From the NCBI GenBank assembly GCA_020247055.1, contig JADCJL010000172.1:22524-86523 (forward strand): 64,000 nucleotides of DNA, given 5' to 3'. This stretch comes from Acidobacteriaceae bacterium (lineage in GTDB: Bacteria; Acidobacteriota; Terriglobia; Bryobacterales; Bryobacteraceae). How positions within the stretch are numbered: the first letter of the stretch is position 1; each line of letters starts with the position of its first letter. The translations under genes were made by a program, and so were the position numbers. Under the pieces are notes generated by a model. It saw only the letters and a program-made list of their open reading frames with translations. It was not told where the DNA came from and made no database searches. Shown here piece by piece: positions 18,690 to 28,865 of this stretch.

Positions 18690-20705
18690 ATGGCCCAAAT
18701 CGATCTCTGCTTCGTCTGGCACATGCACCAGCCTTTCTATAAGGATCTGGTCACCGGCGAATACAAACTGCCCTGGACCCGCCTCCACGGCCTCAAAGAC
18801 TACTACGGCATGGTGGAGATCCTCGCCGCCTTCCCCTCCGTCCACCAGACCTTCAACCTCGTCCCCTCCATGGTCGCCCAGCTCGACGAGTACGCCGCCG
18901 GCGCCGCCGAAGATCCCTTCCTCCGCCTCGCCCTCAAGCCCGCCGAAGAGCTCACCGACGCCGACCAAGCCTTTCTCCTCCGCTACTTCTTCCAGGCCAA
19001 CCTCTCCCGGATGGTCTACCGCTACCCCCGCTACGGCGAACTCTACGAACTCAGCCTCAAAGCCGGCCGCTTCTTCGGCGTCCAGGAGTTCCGCGACCTG
19101 CAAATCCTCTCCCAAATCGCCTGGTTCGACGAAATCTTCCTCGCCGCCGACCCGGAAATTCGCGATCTGGTGGCCAAAGGCCGCCACTTCTCCCTCGCCG
19201 ACCAGAAACTCATGGGTCGCAAACAGCTCGAAATCCTCGGCCAGGTCGTCCCCGTCTACGCCAAATACGCCGCCACCGGCCAGATCGAAGTCTCCACCAC
19301 CCCCTACTACCACCCCATTCTCCCCCTCCTGTGCGACTCCGATATCGCCGCCGTCGCCCACCCCCACGTCCCCCTCCCCACCCCCTTCCGCTACCCCGAA
19401 GACGCCCGCCACCAGCTCCTCACCGCCCGCGACTACATGCAGAAGCGGCTCCACCTCACCCCCCGCGGCCTCTGGCCCTCGGAAGGCTCCGTCTCTGACG
19501 AAGCTCTCCTGCTCGCCGCCGACTGCGGCTTCGAATGGTTCGCCACCGATAACGGCGTCCTCGCCCGCACCCTCGGCCGCGCCGCCGGCGCCGCCGAAAC
19601 CTACCGCCCCTACCTCTGGCAGCACCAGGGCCGCCAGCTCCACTGCCTCTTCCGCGATCACTACCTCAGCGACCTCGTCGGCTTCGTCTACTCCAAAATG
19701 GGCCCCGAAGAGGCCGCCGACCACTTCCTCGGCCGCATCCGCGAAAACTGCAACGGCCGCGACTCCCTCGTCCCCATCATCCTCGACGGCGAAAACGCCT
19801 GGGAGTACTTCCCCGAAAGCGGCCGCGAATTCCTCCGCCAGCTCTACGCCCGCATCGAAGCCGACCCCGAAATGCGCGCCGTCACCGTCAGCGAAGGCCT
19901 CGCCCGCCACCCCGCCCACACCCTCGACCGCATCTTCCCCGGCTCCTGGATCAACGCCAACTTCGATATCTGGATCGGCGCCGACGAAGACAACCGCGCC
20001 TGGGAGTATCTCCGCCTCGCCCGCGCCGCCTTCGACCAGCACAAAGACAAGGTCTCCTCCGCTCAGCGCGACCTCGCCTACGAAGAGATCCTCATCGCCG
20101 AAGGCAGCGACTGGTGCTGGTGGTACGGCCCCGAACACGAATCCGCCAACCGCACCGAGTTCGATCAACTCTTCCGCGACCACCTCGCCAACGTCTACCG
20201 CGCCCTCGAACTCCCGCCCCCCGCCGAACTCGCCCGCCCCATCCTCCGCCTCGAGTTCCTCGAACACCACCACCTCCCCACCACCCACATCGAACCCACC
20301 CTCGACGGCCAGGTCTCCAGCTACTTCGAATGGATGGGCGCCGGCGAGTATCACATCGACCAACGCCAGGGCGCCATGCACGGTGGCCGCGTCGGCCTCC
20401 AGCAGCTCTACTACGGCACCAACGGCCGCGAAATCTTCCTCCGCTTCGACTTCGACACCCTCCCCGACTGCTCCCACCTCGAAATTCGCGTCAAATCCGG
20501 CCCTGCCGAGGTCTCGCTCCCCCCCGGCCGCTTCGCCGTCGGCCGCATCGTCGAAGCCGCCGTCCCCCTCGCCAGCCTCGCCCTCGCCCCCGGCGCCCTC
20601 GTCCGCTTTCAAGTCTTCCTCTGGCTCTCCGGACTCCCCGTCGAATCCCTCCCCCGCCAGGGCACCTTCGAATTGGATACCCTTACCCACAAAGACTGGA
20701 ACTGA
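18690..20705 (+). CDS. Glycoside hydrolase family 57 protein (amylase/glucanotransferase-like)
   Basis: LCFVWHMHQPFYKDLVTGEYKLPWTRLHGLKDYYGM, LWPSEGSVSDEAL, ILDGENAWEYF. Confidence 0.9.
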   Translation: MAQIDLCFVWHMHQPFYKDLVTGEYKLPWTRLHGLKDYYGMVEILAAFPSVHQTFNLVPSMVAQLDEYAAGAAEDPFLRLALKPAEELTDADQAFLLRYFFQANLSRMVYRYPRYGELYELSLKAGRFFGVQEFRDLQILSQIAWFDEIFLAADPEIRDLVAKGRHFSLADQKLMGRKQLEILGQVVPVYAKYAATGQIEVSTTPYYHPILPLLCDSDIAAVAHPHVPLPTPFRYPEDARHQLLTARDYMQKRLHLTPRGLWPSEGSVSDEALLLAADCGFEWFATDNGVLARTLGRAAGAAETYRPYLWQHQGRQLHCLFRDHYLSDLVGFVYSKMGPEEAADHFLGRIRENCNGRDSLVPIILDGENAWEYFPESGREFLRQLYARIEADPEMRAVTVSEGLARHPAHTLDRIFPGSWINANFDIWIGADEDNRAWEYLRLARAAFDQHKDKVSSAQRDLAYEEILIAEGSDWCWWYGPEHESANRTEFDQLFRDHLANVYRALELPPPAELARPILRLEFLEHHHLPTTHIEPTLDGQVSSYFEWMGAGEYHIDQRQGAMHGGRVGLQQLYYGTNGREIFLRFDFDTLPDCSHLEIRVKSGPAEVSLPPGRFAVGRIVEAAVPLASLALAPGALVRFQVFLWLSGLPVESLPRQGTFELDTLTHKDWN

Positions 20706-20712
20706 ACAACTT

Positions 20713-21639
20713 ATGAACGTCTCCTGGCACGGCGTCTACCCCGCCCTCACCACCCAATACCACCCCGACCTGTCCGTCAACCTCCCCGCCACCGCCGCGC
20801 ACCTTGAAAAACTCATCGCCTCCGGCATCCACGGCGTCATCCTCCTCGGCAGCGTCGGCGAAAACACCGCCCATGAATATGAAGAAAAATTAATTATCCT
20901 GCGCGAGTTGAAAGCCGTCGTCGCCGGCCGCATCCCCGTCCTCTCCGGCGTCGCCGAAAACACCACCATGGTCGCCGCCCGCTTCGCCCGCGACTGCGAA
21001 AAGCTCGGTCTCGACGGCCTCATGGTCCTCCCCGCCATGATCTACAAAGCCGACCGCCGCGAAGCCATCGCCCACTTCCGCACCGTCGCGCAGTCGAGCG
21101 GTCTGCCCGTGATGATCTACAACAACCCCCCGGCCTACTACGTTGACATGCCCCCGGACGCCTTCGTCGAACTCGCCGAAGAGCCCACCATCGTCGCCAT
21201 CAAGGAGTCCTCGGACAACGTCCGCCGCATCACCGACCTCCGCAACGCCGTCGGCCGCCGCTTCATTTTGTTCAGCGGGGTGGACGACCTGGTCCTCGAA
21301 AGCGCCCTGCTCGGCGCCGAAGGCTGGGTCTCCGGCCTCGTCAACGCTTTCCCGGACGAGAACCGCGTCCTCTGGCAGTTATCCCAACAGGGCCGCTGGG
21401 CCGAGGCTCGCGAGCTCTACCAGTGGTACACCCCGCTCCTCCACCTCGACACGAAGATCAAGCTCGTCCAGTACATCAAGCTCTGCATGGCCGAAGTCGG
21501 CCTCGGCTCGGAACTCACTCGCCCGCCCCGCCTCCCCATCGCCGGCGCCGAAAGAGAGGAGGTGCTCGGCATCATCCGCCACGCCCTCGCTAATCGCCCG
21601 GACCTCGCCCGCTACGCGCCCCCCCATGCCAACGATTGA
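20713..21639 (+). CDS. Dihydrodipicolinate synthase/N-acetylneuraminate lyase family protein; possibly pyrroline-4-hydroxy-2-carboxylate deaminase
   Basis: [45 protein letters not shown] 20713; cluster context. Confidence 0.85.
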   Translation: MNVSWHGVYPALTTQYHPDLSVNLPATAAHLEKLIASGIHGVILLGSVGENTAHEYEEKLIILRELKAVVAGRIPVLSGVAENTTMVAARFARDCEKLGLDGLMVLPAMIYKADRREAIAHFRTVAQSSGLPVMIYNNPPAYYVDMPPDAFVELAEEPTIVAIKESSDNVRRITDLRNAVGRRFILFSGVDDLVLESALLGAEGWVSGLVNAFPDENRVLWQLSQQGRWAEARELYQWYTPLLHLDTKIKLVQYIKLCMAEVGLGSELTRPPRLPIAGAEREEVLGIIRHALANRPDLARYAPPHAND

Positions 21640-22528
21640 CGTCATCGACTCCCATACCGGCGGCGAACCCACCCGCCTCGTCATCGCCGGCGGCCCCGAC
21701 CTCGGCTCCGGCTCCATGGCCGAACGTCTGGCTTCGTTTCGCAAAACGCACGATCGCTTCCGCGCCGCCGTCGTCAACGAGCCCCGCGGCTCCGACGTCC
21801 TCGTCGGCGCCCTGCTCTGCGCACCCGTCGACCCCACCTGCGCCGCCGGCGTCATCTTCTTCAATAACGTCGGCTACCTCGGCATGTGCGGCCACGGCGC
21901 CATCGGCCTGGTCGCCTCCCTGGCCTACCTCGGCCGCATCTCCCCCGGCCGGCACCGCCTCGAAACCCCGGCCGGCGAAGTCGCCGCCACCCTCCACCCC
22001 GACGGCTCGGTAACCATCGCCAACGTCCCCAGCTACCGCGCCGCCCAAACCGTCGTCGAAGTCGCCGGCGTCGGCCTCGTCGCCGGCGACATCGCCTGGG
22101 GCGGCAACTGGTTCTTCCTCTCCCACTGCCCCGGCCTCGGTCCCGTCGACGCCCTGACTGACTACGCCTGGGCCCTCCGCCAGGCCGTCAACGCCCAGGG
22201 CTACCCCGAAGTCGACCACGTCGAACTCTACGACGGCAACCGCAACTTCGTCCTCTGCCCCGGCAAAGCCTACGACCGCTCCCCCTGCGGCACCGGCACC
22301 AGCGCCAAACTCGCCTGCCTCGCCGCCGACGGCCATCTCGCCCCCGGCGAAGTCTGGGTCCAGGAAAGCATCATCGGCAGCCGCTTCCACGCCACCTACG
22401 AAGCCGCCGGCGACCGCATCCTCCCCTCCATCACCGGCACCGCCTTCGTCACCGCCGAAGCCCGCCTGCTTATCGACGACCGCGACCCCTTCGCCTGGGG
22501 CTTCGGCCCGCCCCCCGCAACACCGTGA
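21626..22528 (+). CDS. Proline racemase family, probable 4-hydroxyproline 2-epimerase
   Basis: [50 protein letters not shown] 21626. Confidence 0.88.
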   Translation: MPTIDVIDSHTGGEPTRLVIAGGPDLGSGSMAERLASFRKTHDRFRAAVVNEPRGSDVLVGALLCAPVDPTCAAGVIFFNNVGYLGMCGHGAIGLVASLAYLGRISPGRHRLETPAGEVAATLHPDGSVTIANVPSYRAAQTVVEVAGVGLVAGDIAWGGNWFFLSHCPGLGPVDALTDYAWALRQAVNAQGYPEVDHVELYDGNRNFVLCPGKAYDRSPCGTGTSAKLACLAADGHLAPGEVWVQESIIGSRFHATYEAAGDRILPSITGTAFVTAEARLLIDDRDPFAWGFGPPPATP

Positions 22529-23586
22529 CCACCGACGTCCTCATCGCCGGCGCCGGTATCGTCGGCGCCGCCCTCGCCGCCGCCTTCCGCGCTGAGGGCG
22601 GCAAGTGCCTCGTCGTCGAGCCGGACCTCGTCGGCGGCGGCGCCACCGCCGCCGGCATGGGCCACGTCGTCGTCATGGACGATTCCCCCGCCCAACTCGC
22701 CCTCACCGCATACTCCCGCCGCCTCTGGGACAACCTCGACCTGCCCCCCAACGTCGAACGCGAACACCGCGGCACGCTCTGGGTCGCCGCCGACGCCGAA
22801 GAGATGGCCGAAGTCGCCCGCAAGCACGCCCTGTTTCCCGCCAGCGAAATCCTCGACGAGCGCGCCCTCTACGCCGCCGAACCTGAACTCCGCCCCGGCC
22901 TCGCCGGCGGCCTCCTCGTCCCCGGCGATAGCGTCCTCTACGCCCCCTGCGCCGCGGCCTGGCTCCTGCGCCTCACCCCCATCCGCTACGCCGCCATCGC
23001 CGAACTCACCCCGGACGGCGCCCGCCTCTCCGACGGCACCACCGTCTCGGCCGGCCTCACCATCCTCGCCTGCGGCGCCGGCATCACCCGCCTGCTCCCC
23101 CAGCTCCCCATCAAACCCCGCAAAGGCCACCTCGCCATCACCGACCGCTACCCCGGCTTCCTCCACCACCAGCTCGTCGAACTCGGCTACCTCAAAAGCG
23201 CTCATGGCCACAGCGCCGAAAGCGTCGCCTTCAACGTCCAGCCCCGCTCCACCGGGCAAATCCTCATCGGCAGCTCCCGCCAGTACGGCGACGAGAGCCC
23301 GGACATCCGTCCCGAACTCCTCTCCCGCATGCTCCGCCGCGCCGTCGACTACATGCCCCGGCTCAAAGACCTGCAAGTCATCCGCACCTGGACCGGCTTC
23401 CGCGCCGCCACCCCCGACAGCCTCCCCCTCATCGGCCCCGTCACCGACCGCCTCTGGGTCGCCGCCGGCCACGAAGGCCTCGGCATCACCACCTCGCTCG
23501 GCACCGCCGCCCTGCTCCTCGACCGCCTCCTCGGCGATCCCCCCGCCATCCCGCCCGAACCCTATCTCCCGGACCGCTTCGCATGA
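22525..23586 (+). CDS. FAD-dependent oxidoreductase (DadA-like), likely D-hydroxyproline dehydrogenase subunit
   Basis: [32 protein letters not shown] start overlaps upstream stop by 4 nt. Confidence 0.82.
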   Translation: MTTDVLIAGAGIVGAALAAAFRAEGGKCLVVEPDLVGGGATAAGMGHVVVMDDSPAQLALTAYSRRLWDNLDLPPNVEREHRGTLWVAADAEEMAEVARKHALFPASEILDERALYAAEPELRPGLAGGLLVPGDSVLYAPCAAAWLLRLTPIRYAAIAELTPDGARLSDGTTVSAGLTILACGAGITRLLPQLPIKPRKGHLAITDRYPGFLHHQLVELGYLKSAHGHSAESVAFNVQPRSTGQILIGSSRQYGDESPDIRPELLSRMLRRAVDYMPRLKDLQVIRTWTGFRAATPDSLPLIGPVTDRLWVAAGHEGLGITTSLGTAALLLDRLLGDPPAIPPEPYLPDRFA

Positions 23587-23816
23587 TCCCCGTCACCGTC
23601 AACGGCACCCCCCTCACCGTCCCCCCCGGCACCACCGTCGCCGCCGCCGTCATGCGCATCCAGCCCGCCTTCCGCCGCTCCGTCACCGGCGAATCCCGCG
23701 GCCCCCTGTGCGGCATGGGCATCTGCATGGAGTGCCGCGTCACCCTCAACGGCCACCCCCACGAACGCTCCTGCCAGCTCCTCTGCGCCGCGGGCATGGA
23801 GATCACCACCCCATGA
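23583..23816 (+). CDS. (2Fe-2S)-binding subunit
   Basis: RGPLCGMGICMECRVTLNG...RSCQLLC; overlaps neighbours by 4 nt on both sides. Confidence 0.85.
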   Translation: MIPVTVNGTPLTVPPGTTVAAAVMRIQPAFRRSVTGESRGPLCGMGICMECRVTLNGHPHERSCQLLCAAGMEITTP

Positions 23817-24940
23817 CCCGCACCCTCGTCATCGGCGGCGGCCCCGCCGGCCTCGCCGCCGCCTGGGCCGCTGCCCAGTCCGGCCAAGCCGTCACCCTCC
23901 TCGACGACAACCCCGCCCTCGGCGGCCAAATCTGGCGCGGCGACATCCCCGCCCGCTACCGCCGCTTCCTCGATCCCCGCATCACCGTCCAAACCGGCGT
24001 CCAGATCCACTCGGCCTCCCAACTCCCCCCCGCCGACCGCATCATCCTCGCCACCGGCACCCGCGAACTCTTCCTCCCCTTTCCGGGCTGGACCCTCCCC
24101 CACGTCCTCGGCGCCGGCGGCCTCCAGGCGCTGGTCAAGGGCGGCCTCCCCATCGCCGGCAAACGCGTCGTCGTCGCCGGCTCCGGCCCTCTCCTCCTCG
24201 CCGTCGCCGCCTACCTCCGCCGCCGCGGCGCCAAAATCCTTCTGGTCGCTGAACAGGCTCCCTACCCCCGTATCGCCGCCTTCACCCGCGGCCTCTGGCG
24301 CCACCCCGCCAAGCTCCTCGAAGCCGCCCAACTCGGCTTCGGCCTCCGCTACCGCCCCGACTCCTGGCCCCTCCGCGCCGACCCCGGCTCCGTTACCCTT
24401 CAGGGTCACGGCGTCCTCCGCTGCGACTATCTCGCCTGCGGCTTCGGCCTCGTCGTCAATACCGAACTCCCCGAACTCCTCGGCTGCCGGGTAGAGAATG
24501 GCCGCGTCCTCACCGACGCCGACCAGCGCACCACCGTCCCCCATATCTTCTTCGCCGGCGCCGGCAGCGTCGACCGCTCTCTGCTCGAAGGCCAGATCGC
24601 CGGATTCGGCCCCGAACGCGGCCGCGCCCTCCACGCCGCCCGCGCCGCCGCCGTCGCCTTCGACCGCTGCATCGACATAGCCTTCGCTCTCCGCTCCGAG
24701 CTCTTGAGCCTCACCACCCCGGAAACCATCGTCTGCCGCTGCGAAGACGTCCCCTTCGGCGCCATCTGGCCCCATCGCGACTGGCGCTCGGCCAAGCTCC
24801 AAACCCGCTGCGGCATGGGTCCTTGCCAGGGCCGCATCTGCGGGCCCGCCCTCGCTCACCTCTGCGGCTGGCCGGCCGCTTCCGTCCGGCCGCCCATCTT
24901 CCCCACCCGCCTAGAGAACCTTCTCGATCTCCGGGATTAA
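23813..24940 (+). CDS. FAD/NAD(P)-binding oxidoreductase with C-terminal BFD-like cysteine cluster
   Basis: LVIGGGPAGLAAAWAAAQSGQAVTLLDDN; C-terminal VCRCEDV...RCGMGPCQGRICGP. Confidence 0.85.
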   Translation: MTRTLVIGGGPAGLAAAWAAAQSGQAVTLLDDNPALGGQIWRGDIPARYRRFLDPRITVQTGVQIHSASQLPPADRIILATGTRELFLPFPGWTLPHVLGAGGLQALVKGGLPIAGKRVVVAGSGPLLLAVAAYLRRRGAKILLVAEQAPYPRIAAFTRGLWRHPAKLLEAAQLGFGLRYRPDSWPLRADPGSVTLQGHGVLRCDYLACGFGLVVNTELPELLGCRVENGRVLTDADQRTTVPHIFFAGAGSVDRSLLEGQIAGFGPERGRALHAARAAAVAFDRCIDIAFALRSELLSLTTPETIVCRCEDVPFGAIWPHRDWRSAKLQTRCGMGPCQGRICGPALAHLCGWPAASVRPPIFPTRLENLLDLRD

Positions 24941-25816
24941 CTCCGCCGCCGTCATCTTACCGGGATGATACATCCGGACCACGCCGGCCTTGTCGATTAG
25001 CACCAGCGTCGGCGAGGTCGACGAGCCGTATAACTTAAAATTCTCGTTGCTCAACGGCGCCGGCACCCGCGTGAGATCCGGGTAATACTGCGCCCGCACC
25101 TTCTCGATATAAGGCACCTCCACGGCCGGCGTGGCGTCCTCGCCGTTGGCCACATAGCCGTAGGTCTGCGTCGGCGCCACAATCTGCAGCGCCGGGTACT
25201 TCGCCTTCAACTCGGTCAACACCGGACCCTGCTGCTTACAGTCGCTGCACCAGTGCGCCCAGAAGAAAAGCACCACCGGCTTGCCCTTCAGTCCCCCGAG
25301 CGCCGGCAGCTTCGGGCCCAACAGAAACCGCGCCACGTCCAGCGCCGGCGCCGGCTTACCCACCAGGCTCAGCAGATGGATGTTCTTCTGAATCCGCGTC
25401 CGAATCGACGTAGTGTAGTAAGTCTTCAACTCCCGGTTCAGCATGGCGAGCGCCTCGCTCAGCCGCCCCGTGGCGGCCAAAGTATGGCCCTCCACCTCAA
25501 TCGCCGCCCCCAGCGCCAGCGGCACGCTCGTCTCGGCGTCGAGTGCCCGTTTCTTCAACTCCCCCTGCACCAGCCGCCGTGTCTCGGCCGAGTACCCCGC
25601 CGCCTTGTCCCACAGCTTATTGGCCTGCGCCCCGCGCCCCAGCCACGAGTAGGCTTCCACATACTCGGGCGTCACCCCGTTCTGCTTCCGATACGCCTCC
25701 AGCACCCGCTCGCCTCCGGCGAAATCCTTCGCCGCCAGAGCCCCGCGCACCGCCGTCACCAACTGCGCCGGCGCCAGCCCCGCCGCCATCAACATCACCA
25801 GAACAAGCCGCATCAT
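24911..25816 (-). CDS. TlpA/thioredoxin-like family protein, secreted
   Basis: KGKPVVLFFWAHWCSDCKQQGPVLTELKAKYP; signal peptide; 30-bp convergent overlap with 23813-24940. Confidence 0.85.
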   Translation of the reverse strand: MMRLVLVMLMAAGLAPAQLVTAVRGALAAKDFAGGERVLEAYRKQNGVTPEYVEAYSWLGRGAQANKLWDKAAGYSAETRRLVQGELKKRALDAETSVPLALGAAIEVEGHTLAATGRLSEALAMLNRELKTYYTTSIRTRIQKNIHLLSLVGKPAPALDVARFLLGPKLPALGGLKGKPVVLFFWAHWCSDCKQQGPVLTELKAKYPALQIVAPTQTYGYVANGEDATPAVEVPYIEKVRAQYYPDLTRVPAPLSNENFKLYGSSTSPTLVLIDKAGVVRMYHPGKMTAAELIPEIEKVL

Positions 25817-25826
25817 AACTTAGAGC

Positions 25827-26858
25827 CTAACTCAGATTCCGCAGCCATTGGATCGACGCTTCGAGGTCCTCCCGCTCCTTGGCCGCGGCCAACTCCTTGG
25901 CCACCGCCGCACGCGCCGCCAGCGGCTTCCCCTTCTCGGCCAGCGCCGCAAACCGCGCAAACTCCCACGCCGGCGTCGTGCGAAACGCCTCCCAGAACTT
26001 CGGATCGAGATACGGAAACGGCCGCGTGCCGGTGACGATAATCTCGAGCGACAGCGCCTTGCCCGGGCACAACTGCGCAAACCTCTTCACCCACCCGCCG
26101 ATGTCCACATTGCCCTCGCCCATCCGCGTCCACTGCATCGCCGCGCCCTCCGGCGTCCGCCACACGGCCGAATCGCGCACGTGGCTCGTCAGCACGTAGG
26201 GCGCCAGCGTCTCGAGCGTCAGATGCGGATCTTCAATCGCCCAGGTCGGATTGCCCGAATCGATGCAGGCGCCCACCACGTCCCGCCCCGCCTCCTCGAT
26301 CAGCATCTTCAACTCCCGCGCCTGCAGGTCCCCGCCGTGGTTCTCGACAGCAATCCGCTTGCCCGCGTCCATCGCCCGCGTCCGCACGGCGCGCAGCGTC
26401 TTCACCGTATTCTCGATGCTCTGCGCCAGCGGTGTCTTACTCGCCCGGTCGCGCCAGTCGCCCAGCACGCAGCGCACGAGCGGCGCCTCCACCACCTTCG
26501 CCGCCTCGATCATCCGCGTCAACTGCTCCTCGGCCGTGCCCTGCGCCGCGTCAAACCGCGCCGCCGTCGGGCAGATCGACAGCATGCCGATCTCGAGCTC
26601 AATCCCCAGCCGCCGCGCATGGTCCCGCACTTTTTCAAGATGCGCTCTTTCTAGACCCCCCAGAAAACGGATCTCGGAAAAATGGACTACCTTCGCCCCC
26701 TGCCGCGCGCAATAGTCCAGCAGCTCAAACGGACTCCAGCCCTGCGACCGCAAGCTGAACAGGTCGATGCCGAACTTGGCCGGAAACGCGCTGCCGGCGG
26801 CCAGCATCGGCGCCGCGGCCAGACCGGCCTGAAAGGAACGTCGGGACACCATACTCAT
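25827..26858 (-). CDS. TIM-barrel sugar phosphate isomerase/epimerase-like protein with Tat/Sec-like signal
   Basis: SRRSFQAGLAAAPMLAAGSAF leader; AVENHGGDLQARELKMLIEEAG..VGACIDSGNP; start chosen at ATG 26858 (TAATG overlap with upstream gene). Confidence 0.75.
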   Translation of the reverse strand: MSMVSRRSFQAGLAAAPMLAAGSAFPAKFGIDLFSLRSQGWSPFELLDYCARQGAKVVHFSEIRFLGGLERAHLEKVRDHARRLGIELEIGMLSICPTAARFDAAQGTAEEQLTRMIEAAKVVEAPLVRCVLGDWRDRASKTPLAQSIENTVKTLRAVRTRAMDAGKRIAVENHGGDLQARELKMLIEEAGRDVVGACIDSGNPTWAIEDPHLTLETLAPYVLTSHVRDSAVWRTPEGAAMQWTRMGEGNVDIGGWVKRFAQLCPGKALSLEIIVTGTRPFPYLDPKFWEAFRTTPAWEFARFAALAEKGKPLAARAAVAKELAAAKEREDLEASIQWLRNLS

Positions 26859-27844
26859 TAGCCTCGCAAGCATCCGGCAATCTCGGCAAGCCGCTCGACG
26901 GGCTGCCCCGGATGCATTCGATAATACAGCCTCCCCGTCGTCGCCGCGCCCAGCGCCGCCAGCCACGCCTCGGTGTGCTCCGGGGAACCCTCCACGCGCA
27001 GCAGCGCGCCGAACTGCCGCGCCGTCTCCTGCATCTGCCGCACCTCGGCGCCCAACTCCGCCGGCACACGCACCGTGATCGCCTGCACCGCCACCTCCTC
27101 ATCGCGCAGCCGCCGCAGGATCACCCGCACCTCCTCGGCCATCCCCGGCGTCCCCTCCCCCAGGGTCAAATTGATATCGAGCAGCCGCGACTCCCGCCGC
27201 AGCGCCACCGCCCCGGCCAGGTCCGTGGCCTCCCGCCGCGTCACGCCCAGCGCGCTGTAGCCCTCCCGCCAGCCATGCCGCGCCGCCGCCCACGTCAACT
27301 CCGCCCCGGCCTCGGTTTCAAAGGCCGCCACGTTCACGCCGTACTTCCGGATCACGCCCCGGAACTGCGCAAACGCGGCGTCCGGCGCCCCCACGGCGGC
27401 CACCAGCAGCGCCTCGCTCCCCTGCGGCCGCGGTTGAATCGCCCGGTCCAGCCGTTCGGCGTAGGTCGCGATCGCCTCGGTGTGCGACGGTCCAAACGGA
27501 ATCGCGTTCACCACCACCTCGGCCCCGCTCGGCGTCCGCATGCGCCCGATCAGCGTCGGCTTCGGAAACAGCGCGCTGGCCGGAGACGCCTCCGGCGCAA
27601 TGTGCAGCAGCCACGGCTCCTTGGCGTCCACGGCGACATAGACAGTCCGCGGCGCGCTCGGGTCCGCGGCGACCGACCACGGCAGCACCGTAAAGCTGCC
27701 GAGCGACAACGAATGCAGCCGCGCCGCCAACTGATGCCGCGCCGCTTCGGTCACCGGCCCGCGGCCCACCACCTGCAGCACCAGATCGGCCAGCGCCGCC
27801 GCGTCCGCCGCGCGCACGGGAAGAGTCAGCGGTACGGGACTCAT
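26858..27844 (-). CDS. Hypothetical protein
   Basis: 329-codon ORF coupled to 25827-26858; no family recognised by eye. Confidence 0.6.
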   Translation of the reverse strand: MSPVPLTLPVRAADAAALADLVLQVVGRGPVTEAARHQLAARLHSLSLGSFTVLPWSVAADPSAPRTVYVAVDAKEPWLLHIAPEASPASALFPKPTLIGRMRTPSGAEVVVNAIPFGPSHTEAIATYAERLDRAIQPRPQGSEALLVAAVGAPDAAFAQFRGVIRKYGVNVAAFETEAGAELTWAAARHGWREGYSALGVTRREATDLAGAVALRRESRLLDINLTLGEGTPGMAEEVRVILRRLRDEEVAVQAITVRVPAELGAEVRQMQETARQFGALLRVEGSPEHTEAWLAALGAATTGRLYYRMHPGQPVERLAEIAGCLRG

Positions 27845-28737
27845 AGCGGCAGCTTTTTGAGATACTCGCGGAACGGGCTGCCGAGATCGAATCGCTTCAA
27901 GGCAAACTCCACCGTCGCCTGCAGAAAGCCCAGTTTGTCGCCCGCGTCAAAGCGCTTGCCTTCAAACTTAAAGCCGTAAATCGGCCGGCTTCGCAGTAGA
28001 TGCTTCAGCGCATCGGTCAGTTGGATCTCGCCGCCCTTGCCCGGCTCAATCGACTCGATTGAGGTAAAAATCTCCGGCGTCAAAATGTAGCGGCCGATAA
28101 TCGCCAGGTTCGACGGCGCCTCCTCGGCCTTCGGCTTCTCCACCAGATTGCGGATCCGGAACAGCCGCCCGCTCCCCCCTTGGTGGTCAATCGGCTCGGC
28201 ATCCACCACCCCGTAGGCCGAAATGTTCTCGCGCGGCACCTCCATCAGCGCCACCACCGAGGCGCCATAAAACTCGTAGATGTCGCTCATCTGCCGCAAA
28301 CACGGAATCTCGGCATCGATAATATCGTCTGACAGCACCACCGAAAACGGCTCGTTGCCCACCAGCTCCTTGGCCCGCAGCACGGCGTGGCCCAGCCCCA
28401 GCGCCTCCTTCTGCCGCACGTAGCTTACGTCGATCATGTCCGAAATGCTGCGCACCTGCTGCAGCAGATCTTTCTTCCCCTTCGATTCAAGCAGGTGCTC
28501 CAGCTCAAAGCTGACGTCGAAATGATCCTCAATCGCGCTCTTGCCCCGGCCGGTGACGATAATGATGTTGCTCATCCCCGAATGCAACGCCTCTTCTACG
28601 CCATACTGGATCAAGGGCTTGTCCACCAGCGGGAGCATCTCCTTCGGCATGGCCTTGGTAGCGGGAAGGAACCGGGTGCCTAGACCGGCAGCGGGAAAAA
28701 CTGCTTTTCTTGGTTTAACAATCATGCGCGTTCGCAT
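27841..28737 (-). CDS. galU: UTP--glucose-1-phosphate uridylyltransferase
   Basis: KAVFPAAGLGTRFLPATKAMPKEMLPLVDKPLIQYGVEEA. Confidence 0.95.
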   Translation of the reverse strand: MRTRMIVKPRKAVFPAAGLGTRFLPATKAMPKEMLPLVDKPLIQYGVEEALHSGMSNIIIVTGRGKSAIEDHFDVSFELEHLLESKGKKDLLQQVRSISDMIDVSYVRQKEALGLGHAVLRAKELVGNEPFSVVLSDDIIDAEIPCLRQMSDIYEFYGASVVALMEVPRENISAYGVVDAEPIDHQGGSGRLFRIRNLVEKPKAEEAPSNLAIIGRYILTPEIFTSIESIEPGKGGEIQLTDALKHLLRSRPIYGFKFEGKRFDAGDKLGFLQATVEFALKRFDLGSPFREYLKKLPL

Positions 28738-28865
28738 CTCCTCTTGACGGGACTATTCCAACCGCGCGTCAGCGGGAGTACTGGTACAAATCCCGCTGCG
28801 GCAGATACCAAAGTGCAATTGCATCCCGGCGTTTGGCCCCGCACACTATATTAACTTCCCTGCGC

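Noticed and set aside
18669-20690. 673-aa minus-strand ORF opposite GH57
   Set aside because: Shadow ORF with biased composition and no recognisable domain
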